Below, piece after piece: positions 1 to 6,777 of a stretch of 23,129 nt of DNA. Position 1 is the first letter of the stretch. Each line of letters opens with the position of its first letter. This DNA is from Thermoplasmatota archaeon. GTDB taxonomy: Archaea; Thermoplasmatota; Penumbrarchaeia; Penumbrarchaeales; Penumbrarchaeaceae. The stretch lies in contig JAUVCY010000002.1 of the NCBI GenBank assembly GCA_030595585.1, positions 1 through 23,129 on the forward strand. The letters are read 5' to 3'. The notes beneath the pieces were generated by a model. That model was not told where the DNA came from, did not search any database, and was given only the letters and a program-made list of their open reading frames with translations. The translations under genes and the position numbers were made by a program.

Positions 1-1977
1 GAGATCTGACCGTATCTCATATTTCAGGATGGAGTTCATTCCATCCGCACCAGACCACTCTATCGTTACGTTCTCCGTATTGTGCGCGGTTCCGTTGCCC
101 GGGCCCTCGATGATCAACGAGGGCTTGATATCTTCCGGGAACGCCCCTGCCACATTGCTCTTTTTCGATTCGCCCTGGGAGTTGACGCACGTCAGATAGT
201 AGGAATATTGGGTTCCTGGAACGGCCTGTTCATCTACATAGACCACGTCGTCCTTCCCGAGGGATACGAGCCTGAAGTATGGATCGGAGTTATTCCTGCG
301 ATACAGGGAGAGGTTATCCACATCCGGGTCCTCGACCCGGTCCCACAGCACGCTGACATCAACCTGGAACACGTATGTGGTGACGTTGGTCGGGGCGGGC
401 GGGATGGCCGGGACCTTCGATCTCGTAAGCGGAAAGTGGTCCTTTGCCGACCCTATTGCGATATCGTACGGGAGGTCCACGATCCCGTCGCCGTCGTCGT
501 CGGGCCCTCTCCAGTCCCTCCAGTAGTTGCCGTAGCCGCCCGAAGTGTTGAAGTTGTTGGTCCCCCAGTTGTCGGAGGCCTGTATCCTGTTGGAGAGGTA
601 CACGTCCCCAGCCCTGTTGTTGTAGAGGAAGGAGTTGTTGTGGATGGCGTTCCCGGTGCTGGAGTACATGATGACCCCCTGGAACCTGTTGTCCTGGATC
701 AGGGTGTCATTGATGGTGTTCCTGAGGGATTCGGATATCACCATGCCGTATGCCCTGTTCTCCCGTATCACACCTTCAGAGAAAGTGTTCTGGTCTGACC
801 CTATCATCGCCATTCCGTTGTTGTTCGCCTCCAATGAGTTGGCGACGAAGGTATTATGGATCGACCTATCGCAGAATATGCCGGAGTCGAAATTATCGTG
901 AACCGCATTGCCCTCCAACTGGTTGTAGTTGCTCCTGGAGAGGTATATCCCGTACTGGATGTTGTGGTGGATGTCGTTGCCTTCCACCACGTTGTAGTCT
1001 CCTCTGTGGAAGTGTATGCCGATGCCGTTATCGTACAGCTCGTTGCTGATGTAGTAATTGTTATCATAGCCTGAATATATGCCGGCCTCGTTGTCGTAGA
1101 TCACATTGTTCTTGACCACATTATCGGAGGTGGAGTAGTACATCTGAAGGCCGTAACGGGCGTTGTCGAACAGCGAATTGTTCTCGAACCTGCCCCTATT
1201 CGCAATGTTGATGGCCACCCCATCACGGCCGGACCCATTGCAGGTGTTGCCCGTGAAATAGAGGTCGTTGGATTGGTACAGATATACGCCGGTGGAACCT
1301 GAATTGGTGATGTTGTTATCTGTGATCACGGTGTTCTTGCAAGCCTGAACATACAGGCCGTTCACGCTGCTGGAGATCGCGTTCGACCCTATGAGCAGGC
1401 CATCCATGTTGAATGCATCTATCCCGGCGTTGATGTTGGCGTTTATGATATTCCCCGTTGCGGTTCCATCTACCGAGTTGGAAAGGCGGATACCCTCTAC
1501 GCTGTTGTTGGATATCGTGTTGTCCCTGAGGCTTACCAACGACGCCCGATCCACGAATATCCCGTAGGAGTTGTTGAAAAGGGAGTTGGATACGGCCGTT
1601 ACGTTCTCGGCAAATGATATCTTCAATCCATGGCCGTAATTCGACCCTCCCGGATACGTTGCGTTGAATAGAGAGCAGTTGGAGATGACCATATGAGAGA
1701 CCGTGTACTGGATCAGAATGGAGTGGCTGCCCCCCTCTGCATCGATGGAGTAGCCGTCAATGATGAAAGGGGACTCCGCCGAACCGTCCCCGGGCCACCC
1801 TTCCCTCGATGCGTTGTCCAGCAGTGAGGTCTCGTTGGTTATCTCTATCACGGAGTGCGTCTGATAGGCAAGGGGTACCGGGCCGGCCAGCTCCTCCGGG
1901 GCATCACCATTTATAGGCAGGGCGGGCCCCAGAATGATCATGGCCAGAAGCAGTCCGATGAGCCCTCTGTGATACAT
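1..1977 (-). CDS. NosD-like right-handed beta-helix surface protein with FN3-type domains (C-terminus beyond window)
   Basis: The frame is open from an ATG at 1977 to the window edge, giving 659 residues with no stop, so the C-terminus is missing. Residues 1-24 form a signal peptide (MYHRGLIGLLLAMIILG). Residues about 45-480 are rich in Asn/Gly/Ile with recurring short motifs such as NNSLFDN, GNDIHHN and NNVIYDNEAGIY, the pattern of right-handed parallel beta-helix (NosD/PbH1) coils. Near residues 482-505 comes an NYWRDW...GPDDDGDGIVD motif, which commonly closes NosD-type helices. It is followed by one fibronectin-III-like domain (about 515-605) and the start of another Ig-like domain. Such proteins are secreted and often bind or modify polysaccharide, but no catalytic residues can be assigned. 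A GGGGTG ribosome site lies about 8 bases before the ATG. The gene is downstream of the J-domain gene and has its own TATA-like box. Confidence 0.85.
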   Translation of the reverse strand, partial: MYHRGLIGLLLAMIILGPALPINGDAPEELAGPVPLAYQTHSVIEITNETSLLDNASREGWPGDGSAESPFIIDGYSIDAEGGSHSILIQYTVSHMVISNCSLFNATYPGGSNYGHGLKISFAENVTAVSNSLFNNSYGIFVDRASLVSLRDNTISNNSVEGIRLSNSVDGTATGNIINANINAGIDAFNMDGLLIGSNAISSSVNGLYVQACKNTVITDNNITNSGSTGVYLYQSNDLYFTGNTCNGSGRDGVAINIANRGRFENNSLFDNARYGLQMYYSTSDNVVKNNVIYDNEAGIYSGYDNNYYISNELYDNGIGIHFHRGDYNVVEGNDIHHNIQYGIYLSRSNYNQLEGNAVHDNFDSGIFCDRSIHNTFVANSLEANNNGMAMIGSDQNTFSEGVIRENRAYGMVISESLRNTINDTLIQDNRFQGVIMYSSTGNAIHNNSFLYNNRAGDVYLSNRIQASDNWGTNNFNTSGGYGNYWRDWRGPDDDGDGIVDLPYDIAIGSAKDHFPLTRSKVPAIPPAPTNVTTYVFQVDVSVLWDRVEDPDVDNLSLYRRNNSDPYFRLVSLGKDDVVYVDEQAVPGTQYSYYLTCVNSQGESKKSNVAGAFPEDIKPSLIIEGPGNGTAHNTENVTIEWSGADGMNSILKYEIRSDL

Positions 1978-2016
1978 TATTTGACACCCCTTGTCCATGG
2001 TTCAAGAAACTTGGCT

Positions 2017-2024
2017 GATAATAA
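2017..2024 (-). promoter_or_regulatory. TATA-like box of the beta-helix protein gene
   Basis: On the minus strand GGTTATTATC lies about 40 bases before the ATG at 1977, in the 73-base gap after the J-domain gene. A start of transcription near 1995 would leave a short leader containing GGGGTG. Assigned by spacing only. Confidence 0.35.
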
Positions 2025-2050
2025 CCTTTTTGGAGCAGTTGTGGAGTCCT

Positions 2051-3115
2051 TCACCCTCCTTTTCTGATGAACGCCAGCTTGAGATCGTACTCCCTCCTCC
2101 TCCTCTCATCGAGCAGATGCTCCTTGGCCTTGTTCACCTTCCTCATCTCCTCCCTTAGCGCCTCCGCGTACAGCGGCCCCATATCATCCCTGTTCTTATC
2201 CGGGTGGTACAGAATAGCCATCCTCCTGTACGCCCTCTTTATCTCGATGTGGTTGGCGCCCCTTGGTATCCTCAGTACCTGATAGAAGTCCTTCTCCGCG
2301 ATGAACAGGTCCCCTCTGGTGATGTACACATCCTCCTCATGCACGGATACGGTCCGCCTGCAGTCCTTTACGAACTCCTCGAAGGTCTGGACCGGCTCGC
2401 CCCGTTCCATCGGGGGCGCGGTCTCCCTCTCCACAACCTTGAACCCCCCGGGGTTGGGAGGCTTCGAGACCCTCTGAGCTTCTGTTGGGGCGGGCCTCGG
2501 CTGCCTGAAAGGGTTCGGCACCGAGGGGGCGGGGGCGAGCAGTATCTCACCATCTTCCCCTTTCAGATCCCTTCTCCTCCCGATCATCGCTATCAGGCAT
2601 GCGATGTCGAGGGATAGGAAGATCAGGATCAGGGGGACCCCCAGGACGAAGAAGGGCAGGGAGCTCACCGCGCTCTCGATGGATATCAATATTATCAGGC
2701 CGGTGAACATCCCCATTATCATCGATAATATCGCAGGAACCTTTCCCCCGAGCTTCAGATATGGAAGGGCCATGGCAACGAACGGGAGGCCGAATGAGAA
2801 GGATATTATCACCACCGCCGCCGGCCCCGACATGGCCCCGATCATGAACACGAACGGGATCGAGATGACGAGCATCAAGGATACGAAGGTGAGGGCGATA
2901 TTGCCAACTTTCCTTGCCCCCAGCATCAGGTTGAAGCGCCCTGCGAACAGGAGCCCTATGCCGGGGAGAAGCAGAAGAACGATCAGGGAGATCATCATAT
3001 CCTGCATGGCATCCTCTGAAACCAGAGATAGATAGGACACTGCCCCTGTGAAAAGGATCAGGATAGTGTACGCGATAAACTCCCAGGTCAGCCCCTTCAG
3101 GGTCCTATCTTTCAT
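2051..3115 (-). CDS. Multi-pass membrane protein with C-terminal J domain (DnaJ-like)
   Basis: 354 residues. The N-terminal half holds about six hydrophobic segments (near residues 11-31, 40-58, 71-94, 98-119, 127-147 and 153-178). A basic Arg-rich edge (RRRD) and a Pro-rich linker to about residue 240 follow. Residues about 276-346 are a J domain with the typical helix II, the HPD tripeptide at 304-306 (ILYHPDKN) and a terminal RRREYD. The HPD motif stimulates Hsp70 (DnaK) ATPase in this family, so a DnaK-recruiting membrane co-chaperone is likely. The J domain is at the C-terminus and there is no G/F or zinc-finger region, so this is a type III J protein and not canonical DnaJ. The start ATG at 3115 is preceded by GGGAGCG. 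The upstream gene encodes an FKBP lipoprotein, which hints at a shared protein-quality theme. The client is unknown. Confidence 0.88.
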   Translation of the reverse strand: MKDRTLKGLTWEFIAYTILILFTGAVSYLSLVSEDAMQDMMISLIVLLLLPGIGLLFAGRFNLMLGARKVGNIALTFVSLMLVISIPFVFMIGAMSGPAAVVIISFSFGLPFVAMALPYLKLGGKVPAILSMIMGMFTGLIILISIESAVSSLPFFVLGVPLILIFLSLDIACLIAMIGRRRDLKGEDGEILLAPAPSVPNPFRQPRPAPTEAQRVSKPPNPGGFKVVERETAPPMERGEPVQTFEEFVKDCRRTVSVHEEDVYITRGDLFIAEKDFYQVLRIPRGANHIEIKRAYRRMAILYHPDKNRDDMGPLYAEALREEMRKVNKAKEHLLDERRRREYDLKLAFIRKGG

Positions 3116-3145
3116 ATCCGCTCCCTGAAGGGATAACGCGTTCCA

Positions 3146-3153
3146 GATAAAAA
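3146..3153 (-). promoter_or_regulatory. TATA-like box of the J-domain protein gene
   Basis: TTTTTATC on the minus strand is centred about 34 bases before the ATG at 3115, in the short gap after the FKBP gene. The predicted transcription start is near 3124, giving a leader of roughly 10 bases. The J-protein gene may therefore be transcribed separately from the FKBP gene. Confidence 0.4.
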
Positions 3154-3161
3154 CGGATTCG

Positions 3162-3932
3162 CTATATCGAGCCGACCAGGGTCAGCGTGAAGAAGAGGAC
3201 CTCTCCCCCCAGCTCGTGTGCATCCGGGTCGGTGCCGTAGGCGAGTTCCGGAGGGACCTGTATGGTCTTGGTCTCCCCATCGCCTGCCAGGGGGTTCAGA
3301 CCCGGCTTTCTCATCCCGAGAAGCCCCATGTAGAATCCTGTTATGTATCCCAGCTGCTGGGCGGGGCCCACGTATCTCTCCCCCACCGTTGCGGGGAGGG
3401 TCCCGGAATCTATGATCGTTCCTCCGATGTCCCTCAGGGTATACTCCACCATCACCTTGTCCCCCTTGGCCCCCACCTCCCCTGTAGTTGAGGTCTCGCA
3501 TACGATGGTTATGGTGGCGTTCGTTGTCACGGGGGCGTCCTTCATCTCCGCCGTGACCGTGATGACATCCCCTCCTGTAAGATCGTTGTAGGAGATCATA
3601 ACGGGCACCACATCACCTGGAGCGAGGGTCAGGGATGAGGTCCCAAGGGTTACCGAACCTCCGTCGGAGGTCGCCTCAAGGCTCACCGTCCCGGTCTCGT
3701 TCCCCGTATTGTTCACCAGTACTACCCCGTAGTCCCGAGAATCCGATATCATGGTGGACCACACCTCCCCGTCGTACGTGTCGTCCAGGTATGCGAGGCC
3801 CACCCCCCAGATCTCCTCGCCCTCGAGGGGGTTCTCATCATCCCCCCCCTTATCTGAGCTGCTTGAGATGCAGCCCGACAGGAGGATCGACCCCGAGATC
3901 AGGATCGCAACTATGAGGAGGTTGATCTTCAT
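3162..3932 (-). CDS. FKBP-type peptidyl-prolyl isomerase lipoprotein
   Basis: 256 residues from the ATG at 3932. That start gives a clean lipoprotein signal: MKINLLIVAILISGSI, then LLSGC with lipidated Cys21, then a Ser/Asp linker. An upstream in-frame start at 4040 would pass through the promoter and bury the signal. Residues about 40-150 form an Ig-like domain (Thr/Val-rich beta strands, LTLAPGDVVPV). Residues about 157-254 match the FKBP fold: GDKVMVEYTL, GTIIDSG, a GFYMGLLGM helix, then VPPELAYG and a final FFTLTLVGS strand. FKBPs catalyse cis-trans isomerisation of prolyl bonds; this one would act on the outer face of the membrane. Between GLLGM and VPPELAYG the loop is longer than in minimal FKBPs. 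The gene diverges from marC. Confidence 0.85.
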   Translation of the reverse strand: MKINLLIVAILISGSILLSGCISSSSDKGGDDENPLEGEEIWGVGLAYLDDTYDGEVWSTMISDSRDYGVVLVNNTGNETGTVSLEATSDGGSVTLGTSSLTLAPGDVVPVMISYNDLTGGDVITVTAEMKDAPVTTNATITIVCETSTTGEVGAKGDKVMVEYTLRDIGGTIIDSGTLPATVGERYVGPAQQLGYITGFYMGLLGMRKPGLNPLAGDGETKTIQVPPELAYGTDPDAHELGGEVLFFTLTLVGSI

Positions 3933-3964
3933 CGTATCAGTGGGGGCATCCCGTTCCGGATAGA

Positions 3965-3992
3965 TATGATTTATCACCACATTTATATATGA
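3965..3992. promoter_or_regulatory. Shared divergent promoter region of FKBP lipoprotein and marC genes
   Basis: The 80-base gap between the starts at 3932 and 4013 is AT-rich, with TTTATATAT at 3982-3990 readable as a TATA box on both strands and TGATAAATC on the minus strand near 3970. On the plus strand the box lies about 26 bases before GTG 4013, the spacing expected for leaderless archaeal transcripts. Assigned by sequence and spacing only. Confidence 0.5.
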
Positions 3993-4012
3993 TATATTGT
4001 TCCCACGGAAAC

Positions 4013-4648
4013 GTGGACCTGAACTTTGCCCTGGCAACATTCATAGGCATCCTGGCCATCGTGAACCCGATGGGGGCGGTCTCCAATTACGTCGCCCTTA
4101 CCGAAGGTTATGAAAGGAGAGAGAAGAGGGCGGCGGTGAAGAAGGCGGTGATCGTCGGCGCGATCGTGCTCCTCGTCTTCGCCTTCATGGGCAGGTTCAT
4201 CTTCGAGTTCTTCAGCATCACCGTGGATGGGTTCAAGGTCGCGGGAGGCGTGGTGCTTTTCATGATCGCCATGGACATGGTCAGGGGGATGACGTCGCCG
4301 TCCAAGCTCACGGAGAAGGAGAAGATCGACTCCATGGAGAGGGAGCAGATAGGGATCATCCCCCTGGGGATACCCCTTCTTGCCGGACCGGGCTCGATAT
4401 CCACGGTGATGATCACCATGTCAGCCTCGGGCCAGCCGATACTGTTCACCACCATGGTCGTGGTCATATCGATCGCCGTCGTCATGGCCATCTCATACCT
4501 CATCCTGAGGCAGTCGGACAGGATCTTTATCAAGATCGGCAGGGCCGGAACAAAGGCCATCTCGAGGATCATGGGCCTCATACTGGCCACGATAGCGATA
4601 CAGTTCATAGCAAGCGGTATTATAGGCCTGTTCAACATAACGGTCTGA
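4013..4648 (+). CDS. MarC-family integral membrane protein
   Basis: 211 residues if GTG 4013 is the start. An ATG at 3989 is in frame but sits inside the TATA box, and the extra residues MIYCSHGN are not membrane-like. The protein begins with a hydrophobic helix ending in the family signature IVNPMGAVSNYVALT. It then has about five further membrane segments, including GGVVLFMIAMDMV and PLGIPLLAGPGSISTVMI, which are hallmarks of the MarC/YchE family (about 200-220 residues, six helices). The function of the family is unsettled: it was named for multiple antibiotic resistance, but that role has been withdrawn. The stop overlaps the next gene's start by one base (TGATG), so the two are probably co-translated. 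Confidence 0.9.
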   Translation: MDLNFALATFIGILAIVNPMGAVSNYVALTEGYERREKRAAVKKAVIVGAIVLLVFAFMGRFIFEFFSITVDGFKVAGGVVLFMIAMDMVRGMTSPSKLTEKEKIDSMEREQIGIIPLGIPLLAGPGSISTVMITMSASGQPILFTTMVVVISIAVVMAISYLILRQSDRIFIKIGRAGTKAISRIMGLILATIAIQFIASGIIGLFNITV

Positions 4649-5274
4649 TGCACGATCCTAAAAGGGCCTGGGACCGGAGATATTCAAGCGGGGTAAAATG
4701 GGGTGGGTCGAAACAGGAGCTCCCCGATCTTGAACCCGGCGCAAGGGTGCTTGAGATAGGCTGCGGCACCGGGGACAATACGATATCTGCTGTTGGCAGG
4801 GGGTGGAGGGTCACGGCGATCGACCTGTCGTCGAAGGGATTGGAGATCGCCGAAAAAAGGATGTCGGACAGGGGCTTGGAGGCCGTGTTCCTTGAGAGGG
4901 ACGCCGCACTTCCACTCTGCGATCTTGGCCTCTTTGACTGTGTGCTCCTGCACCACGTTCTTGGGGCCATGCTCGATGAGGAGAGGACGAGATGCGTCGA
5001 GAACGTGCTCGAGGTCCTGCATGCGAACGGTGTGATCTCTTTTCTGGATATGTCGGTCAATGACATGAGGTACGGAAAGGGAAAGGTGGTGGAGGATGGA
5101 AGCTTTCTCAAGGAGGATGGGATCCTCCAGCACTTCTTCACGGAGGAGGAAGTTAGAGGCCTGTTCTCCGATATGGGAGATGTGGAGATAGGCGTTGAAA
5201 GCTGGTCGCAGAAGGGAGGCATGAAGAGGTCCAGAATCCACGGGCTACTCCGATGGGAAGATGATCGAGAATGA
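4648..5274 (+). CDS. Class I SAM-dependent methyltransferase
   Basis: 208 residues. Motif I is clear at residues 34-42 (VLEIGCGTG), followed by the acidic residue after strand 2 (VTAIDLSS, Asp59), a motif II/III region (FDCVLLHHVLGAML) and a strand-5 region (GVISFLDMSV). This is the Rossmann-type methyltransferase core (Methyltransf_11/25-like). The N-terminal WDRRYSSGVKWG resembles the start of small-molecule and thiopurine/tellurite-type methyltransferases. The substrate cannot be inferred. The gene is coupled to marC by a TGATG overlap and ends 8 bases before the stop of the convergent thioesterase gene, so there is no room for a separate terminator. Confidence 0.85.
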   Translation: MHDPKRAWDRRYSSGVKWGGSKQELPDLEPGARVLEIGCGTGDNTISAVGRGWRVTAIDLSSKGLEIAEKRMSDRGLEAVFLERDAALPLCDLGLFDCVLLHHVLGAMLDEERTRCVENVLEVLHANGVISFLDMSVNDMRYGKGKVVEDGSFLKEDGILQHFFTEEEVRGLFSDMGDVEIGVESWSQKGGMKRSRIHGLLRWEDDRE

Positions 5275-5282
5275 TCAACCCT

Positions 5283-5675
5283 TTACTTTCTCAGGAACAC
5301 ATCAGGGGCCAGGACGGGCCTCATCGTCTTTGAATCCACGAAAACGCCCCACTGCTTTGACCTGGTGCACACCTTTCCGTTCACCTTGAACTCCGCTGCG
5401 ACGGCCCACCTCATGGAGCTCATCTCCTCCACCCACATCCTGCACTCCACCTCCTCCAGCAATCTAACGGGCAGCTTGTAGTCGATCTCGGAGTGCGCCA
5501 GGACGGGAACGCTTCCCATTTCGATCAGCTCCCGAAGGTCCACGAACTCGGATATCAGGTCGGTCCTGAGGTCCTCCAGCCACCTGAAGTACACCTGGTT
5601 TGACATCACCCCTGCGAAATCTATCTCGTAGGTCTGGGCCTTTCTCCTGGTTACTACCTCCACGGGCTCCGTCAT
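5283..5675 (-). CDS. Acyl-CoA thioesterase, 4HBT hotdog fold
   Basis: 130 residues from ATG 5675, chosen because GGAGGAGG lies six bases upstream. Starts at 5705 and 5702 lie upstream of the predicted transcription start. Residues 16-37 carry the 4HBT signature: YEIDFAGVMSNQVYFRWLED, with the acidic Asp19 and the N-x-x-Y-x-x-W helix. A central beta sheet follows (HSEIDYKLPVRLLEEVECRMWVEE) and a final GKVCTRSKQWGVFVD strand. Family members hydrolyse acyl-CoA thioesters; chain length and pathway cannot be told. The length is normal for a single-hotdog enzyme that works as a dimer or tetramer. It is transcribed divergently from the CruF-like gene. Confidence 0.85.
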   Translation of the reverse strand: MTEPVEVVTRRKAQTYEIDFAGVMSNQVYFRWLEDLRTDLISEFVDLRELIEMGSVPVLAHSEIDYKLPVRLLEEVECRMWVEEMSSMRWAVAAEFKVNGKVCTRSKQWGVFVDSKTMRPVLAPDVFLRK

Positions 5676-5705
5676 CTGCTGCCTCCTCCAGGCGATCGCC
5701 ATCAA

Positions 5706-5717
5706 TCAATTTATAAT
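5706..5717. promoter_or_regulatory. Divergent near-palindromic promoter (thioesterase / CruF-like)
   Basis: CAATTTATAATTGG reads as a TATA box on both strands (CCAATTATAAATTG on minus). It lies about 30 bases from ATG 5744 on the plus strand and about 37 bases from ATG 5675 on the minus strand. One element appears to serve both genes. Confidence 0.45.
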
Positions 5718-5743
5718 TGGCCTAGATGGTTGGGGTTTTCACG

Positions 5744-6514
5744 ATGGTCGATAGTGGCAGGTTCACCAACAAGTGGTTCGATCCCAGGACCACGCCGAGG
5801 CTGGCGGGGATAGTCGCCGGACTGGTTGTGTTCACATTCATCATCGCCAGGCTGATCCCCTCCCGGGGCATCGATGGGCCCTGGAGGGTCTTTGAAGAGG
5901 GAGGGGACTCCTGGCTTATACTCCACATATTCGAGATCGTCTGCCTGTCGTTCATGCTGATCTCGATCCCTCACGGATGGAGGAGGTGGGGGTTCAAGAA
6001 GGCGTTCTTCTTCTTCTCGTTCACGCTGGCCTATGGTTTCTTCCTCGAGGAGATCACCGTCTATTTTTCGGGGTATTACATCTACAATAACGATGCCTGG
6101 ATGCAGATCGGCCACACCATGCTGGCGGTGCCGTTCTGCTGGACCGCCATCATGTACTCCGTGATCACCCTCATCGAGAGGAATCCCGTTCTGGGGTCGC
6201 TGAAGCTGCTTGAGAAGGGGATGCTCGCAGGGGTGTTGGCCGTGTCGATCGACATATCCATAGACGCGATATTCGTTGCCTACGGCCTCTGGCACTGGAA
6301 GGAGGGGCAGTGGTTCGGGGTGCCGCTTGCGAACTACGCCGCCTGGTTCATGGCCGTGGGGGGGATCACGGCGGTCTGGTACGATGTGGACTCCCTTCCC
6401 CGCCCCCAGATATTCAAGGAGGTGGGGCTGGCCGTGGGCATGGCCCTGAGCTACATCTCGCTCCTGTTCTTCGTTCTGGCCATCTATCTGATCTCCAGGT
6501 TGTGGTTCCCGTGA
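5744..6514 (+). CDS. CruF/DUF422-like carotenoid-biosynthesis-type membrane protein
   Basis: 256 residues from ATG 5744, placed about 6 bases after the predicted transcription start; an ATG at 5726 adds six residues and is possible. About seven hydrophobic segments are visible. Family-type motifs are FFLEEITVYFSGYY (about 99-112), VPFCWTAIMYS (129-139), SIDISIDAIF with Asp170 and Asp174, and YGLWHWKEGQWFGVPLANYAAW (180-201). The Asp-rich helix followed by G-x-W-x-W and GVPxxN resembles the carotenoid hydratase family that includes CruF, the enzyme hydrating bisanhydrobacterioruberin in archaea. No crt genes (phytoene synthase or desaturase) occur in the window, so the carotenoid substrate is inferred only from the family. 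The stop overlaps the GTG of the next small gene. Confidence 0.75.
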   Translation: MVDSGRFTNKWFDPRTTPRLAGIVAGLVVFTFIIARLIPSRGIDGPWRVFEEGGDSWLILHIFEIVCLSFMLISIPHGWRRWGFKKAFFFFSFTLAYGFFLEEITVYFSGYYIYNNDAWMQIGHTMLAVPFCWTAIMYSVITLIERNPVLGSLKLLEKGMLAGVLAVSIDISIDAIFVAYGLWHWKEGQWFGVPLANYAAWFMAVGGITAVWYDVDSLPRPQIFKEVGLAVGMALSYISLLFFVLAIYLISRLWFP

Positions 6515-6723
6515 GGCTATTGGAGGAGCTCTATAACAGATGGCCTGAGCTTATGGTCCTCATTGCCCACGTCGGAGGTGCCTTGATATGCGTGTACATG
6601 AAGAGGTGGGACCTTCTGGTTGTTGGGATAGTGTTCGGCGTCCCCTCCACGCTTCTGTTCATGGACATCTCACGAAAGGATGGGTGGACGGTCAGGATTG
6701 TGAAGTGGATCACGAGGCTTTGA
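6511..6723 (+). CDS. Small two-helix membrane protein coupled to CruF-like gene
   Basis: 70 residues starting at GTG 6511, which overlaps the previous stop as GTGA. Two hydrophobic stretches can be seen: WPELMVLIAHVGGALICVYM (about 11-30) and WDLLVVGIVFGVPSTLLFMDI (about 33-53). A basic C-terminus follows (RKDGWTVRIVKWITRL). No family is recognised. The overlap suggests co-translation with, and perhaps assembly alongside, the CruF-like protein. A downstream ATG at about residue 16 is possible but would remove much of the first helix. Confidence 0.6.
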   Translation: MRLLEELYNRWPELMVLIAHVGGALICVYMKRWDLLVVGIVFGVPSTLLFMDISRKDGWTVRIVKWITRL

Positions 6724-6777
6724 TCCGGTTAAGATGTCAGGGAGAGCCTATGTAATCGATTAAGTTCATTCTGACGC

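Noticed and set aside
82..1074. Several open frames on the plus strand
   Set aside because: They lie opposite the beta-helix gene. Their sequences are Val/Pro-rich or Arg/Ser-rich noise, while the minus strand shows a signal peptide, beta-helix repeats and an FN3-like domain in one continuous frame.
3989..4012. ATG 3989 as the MarC start
   Set aside because: It lies inside the predicted TATA box, and the extra residues do not belong to the first membrane helix.
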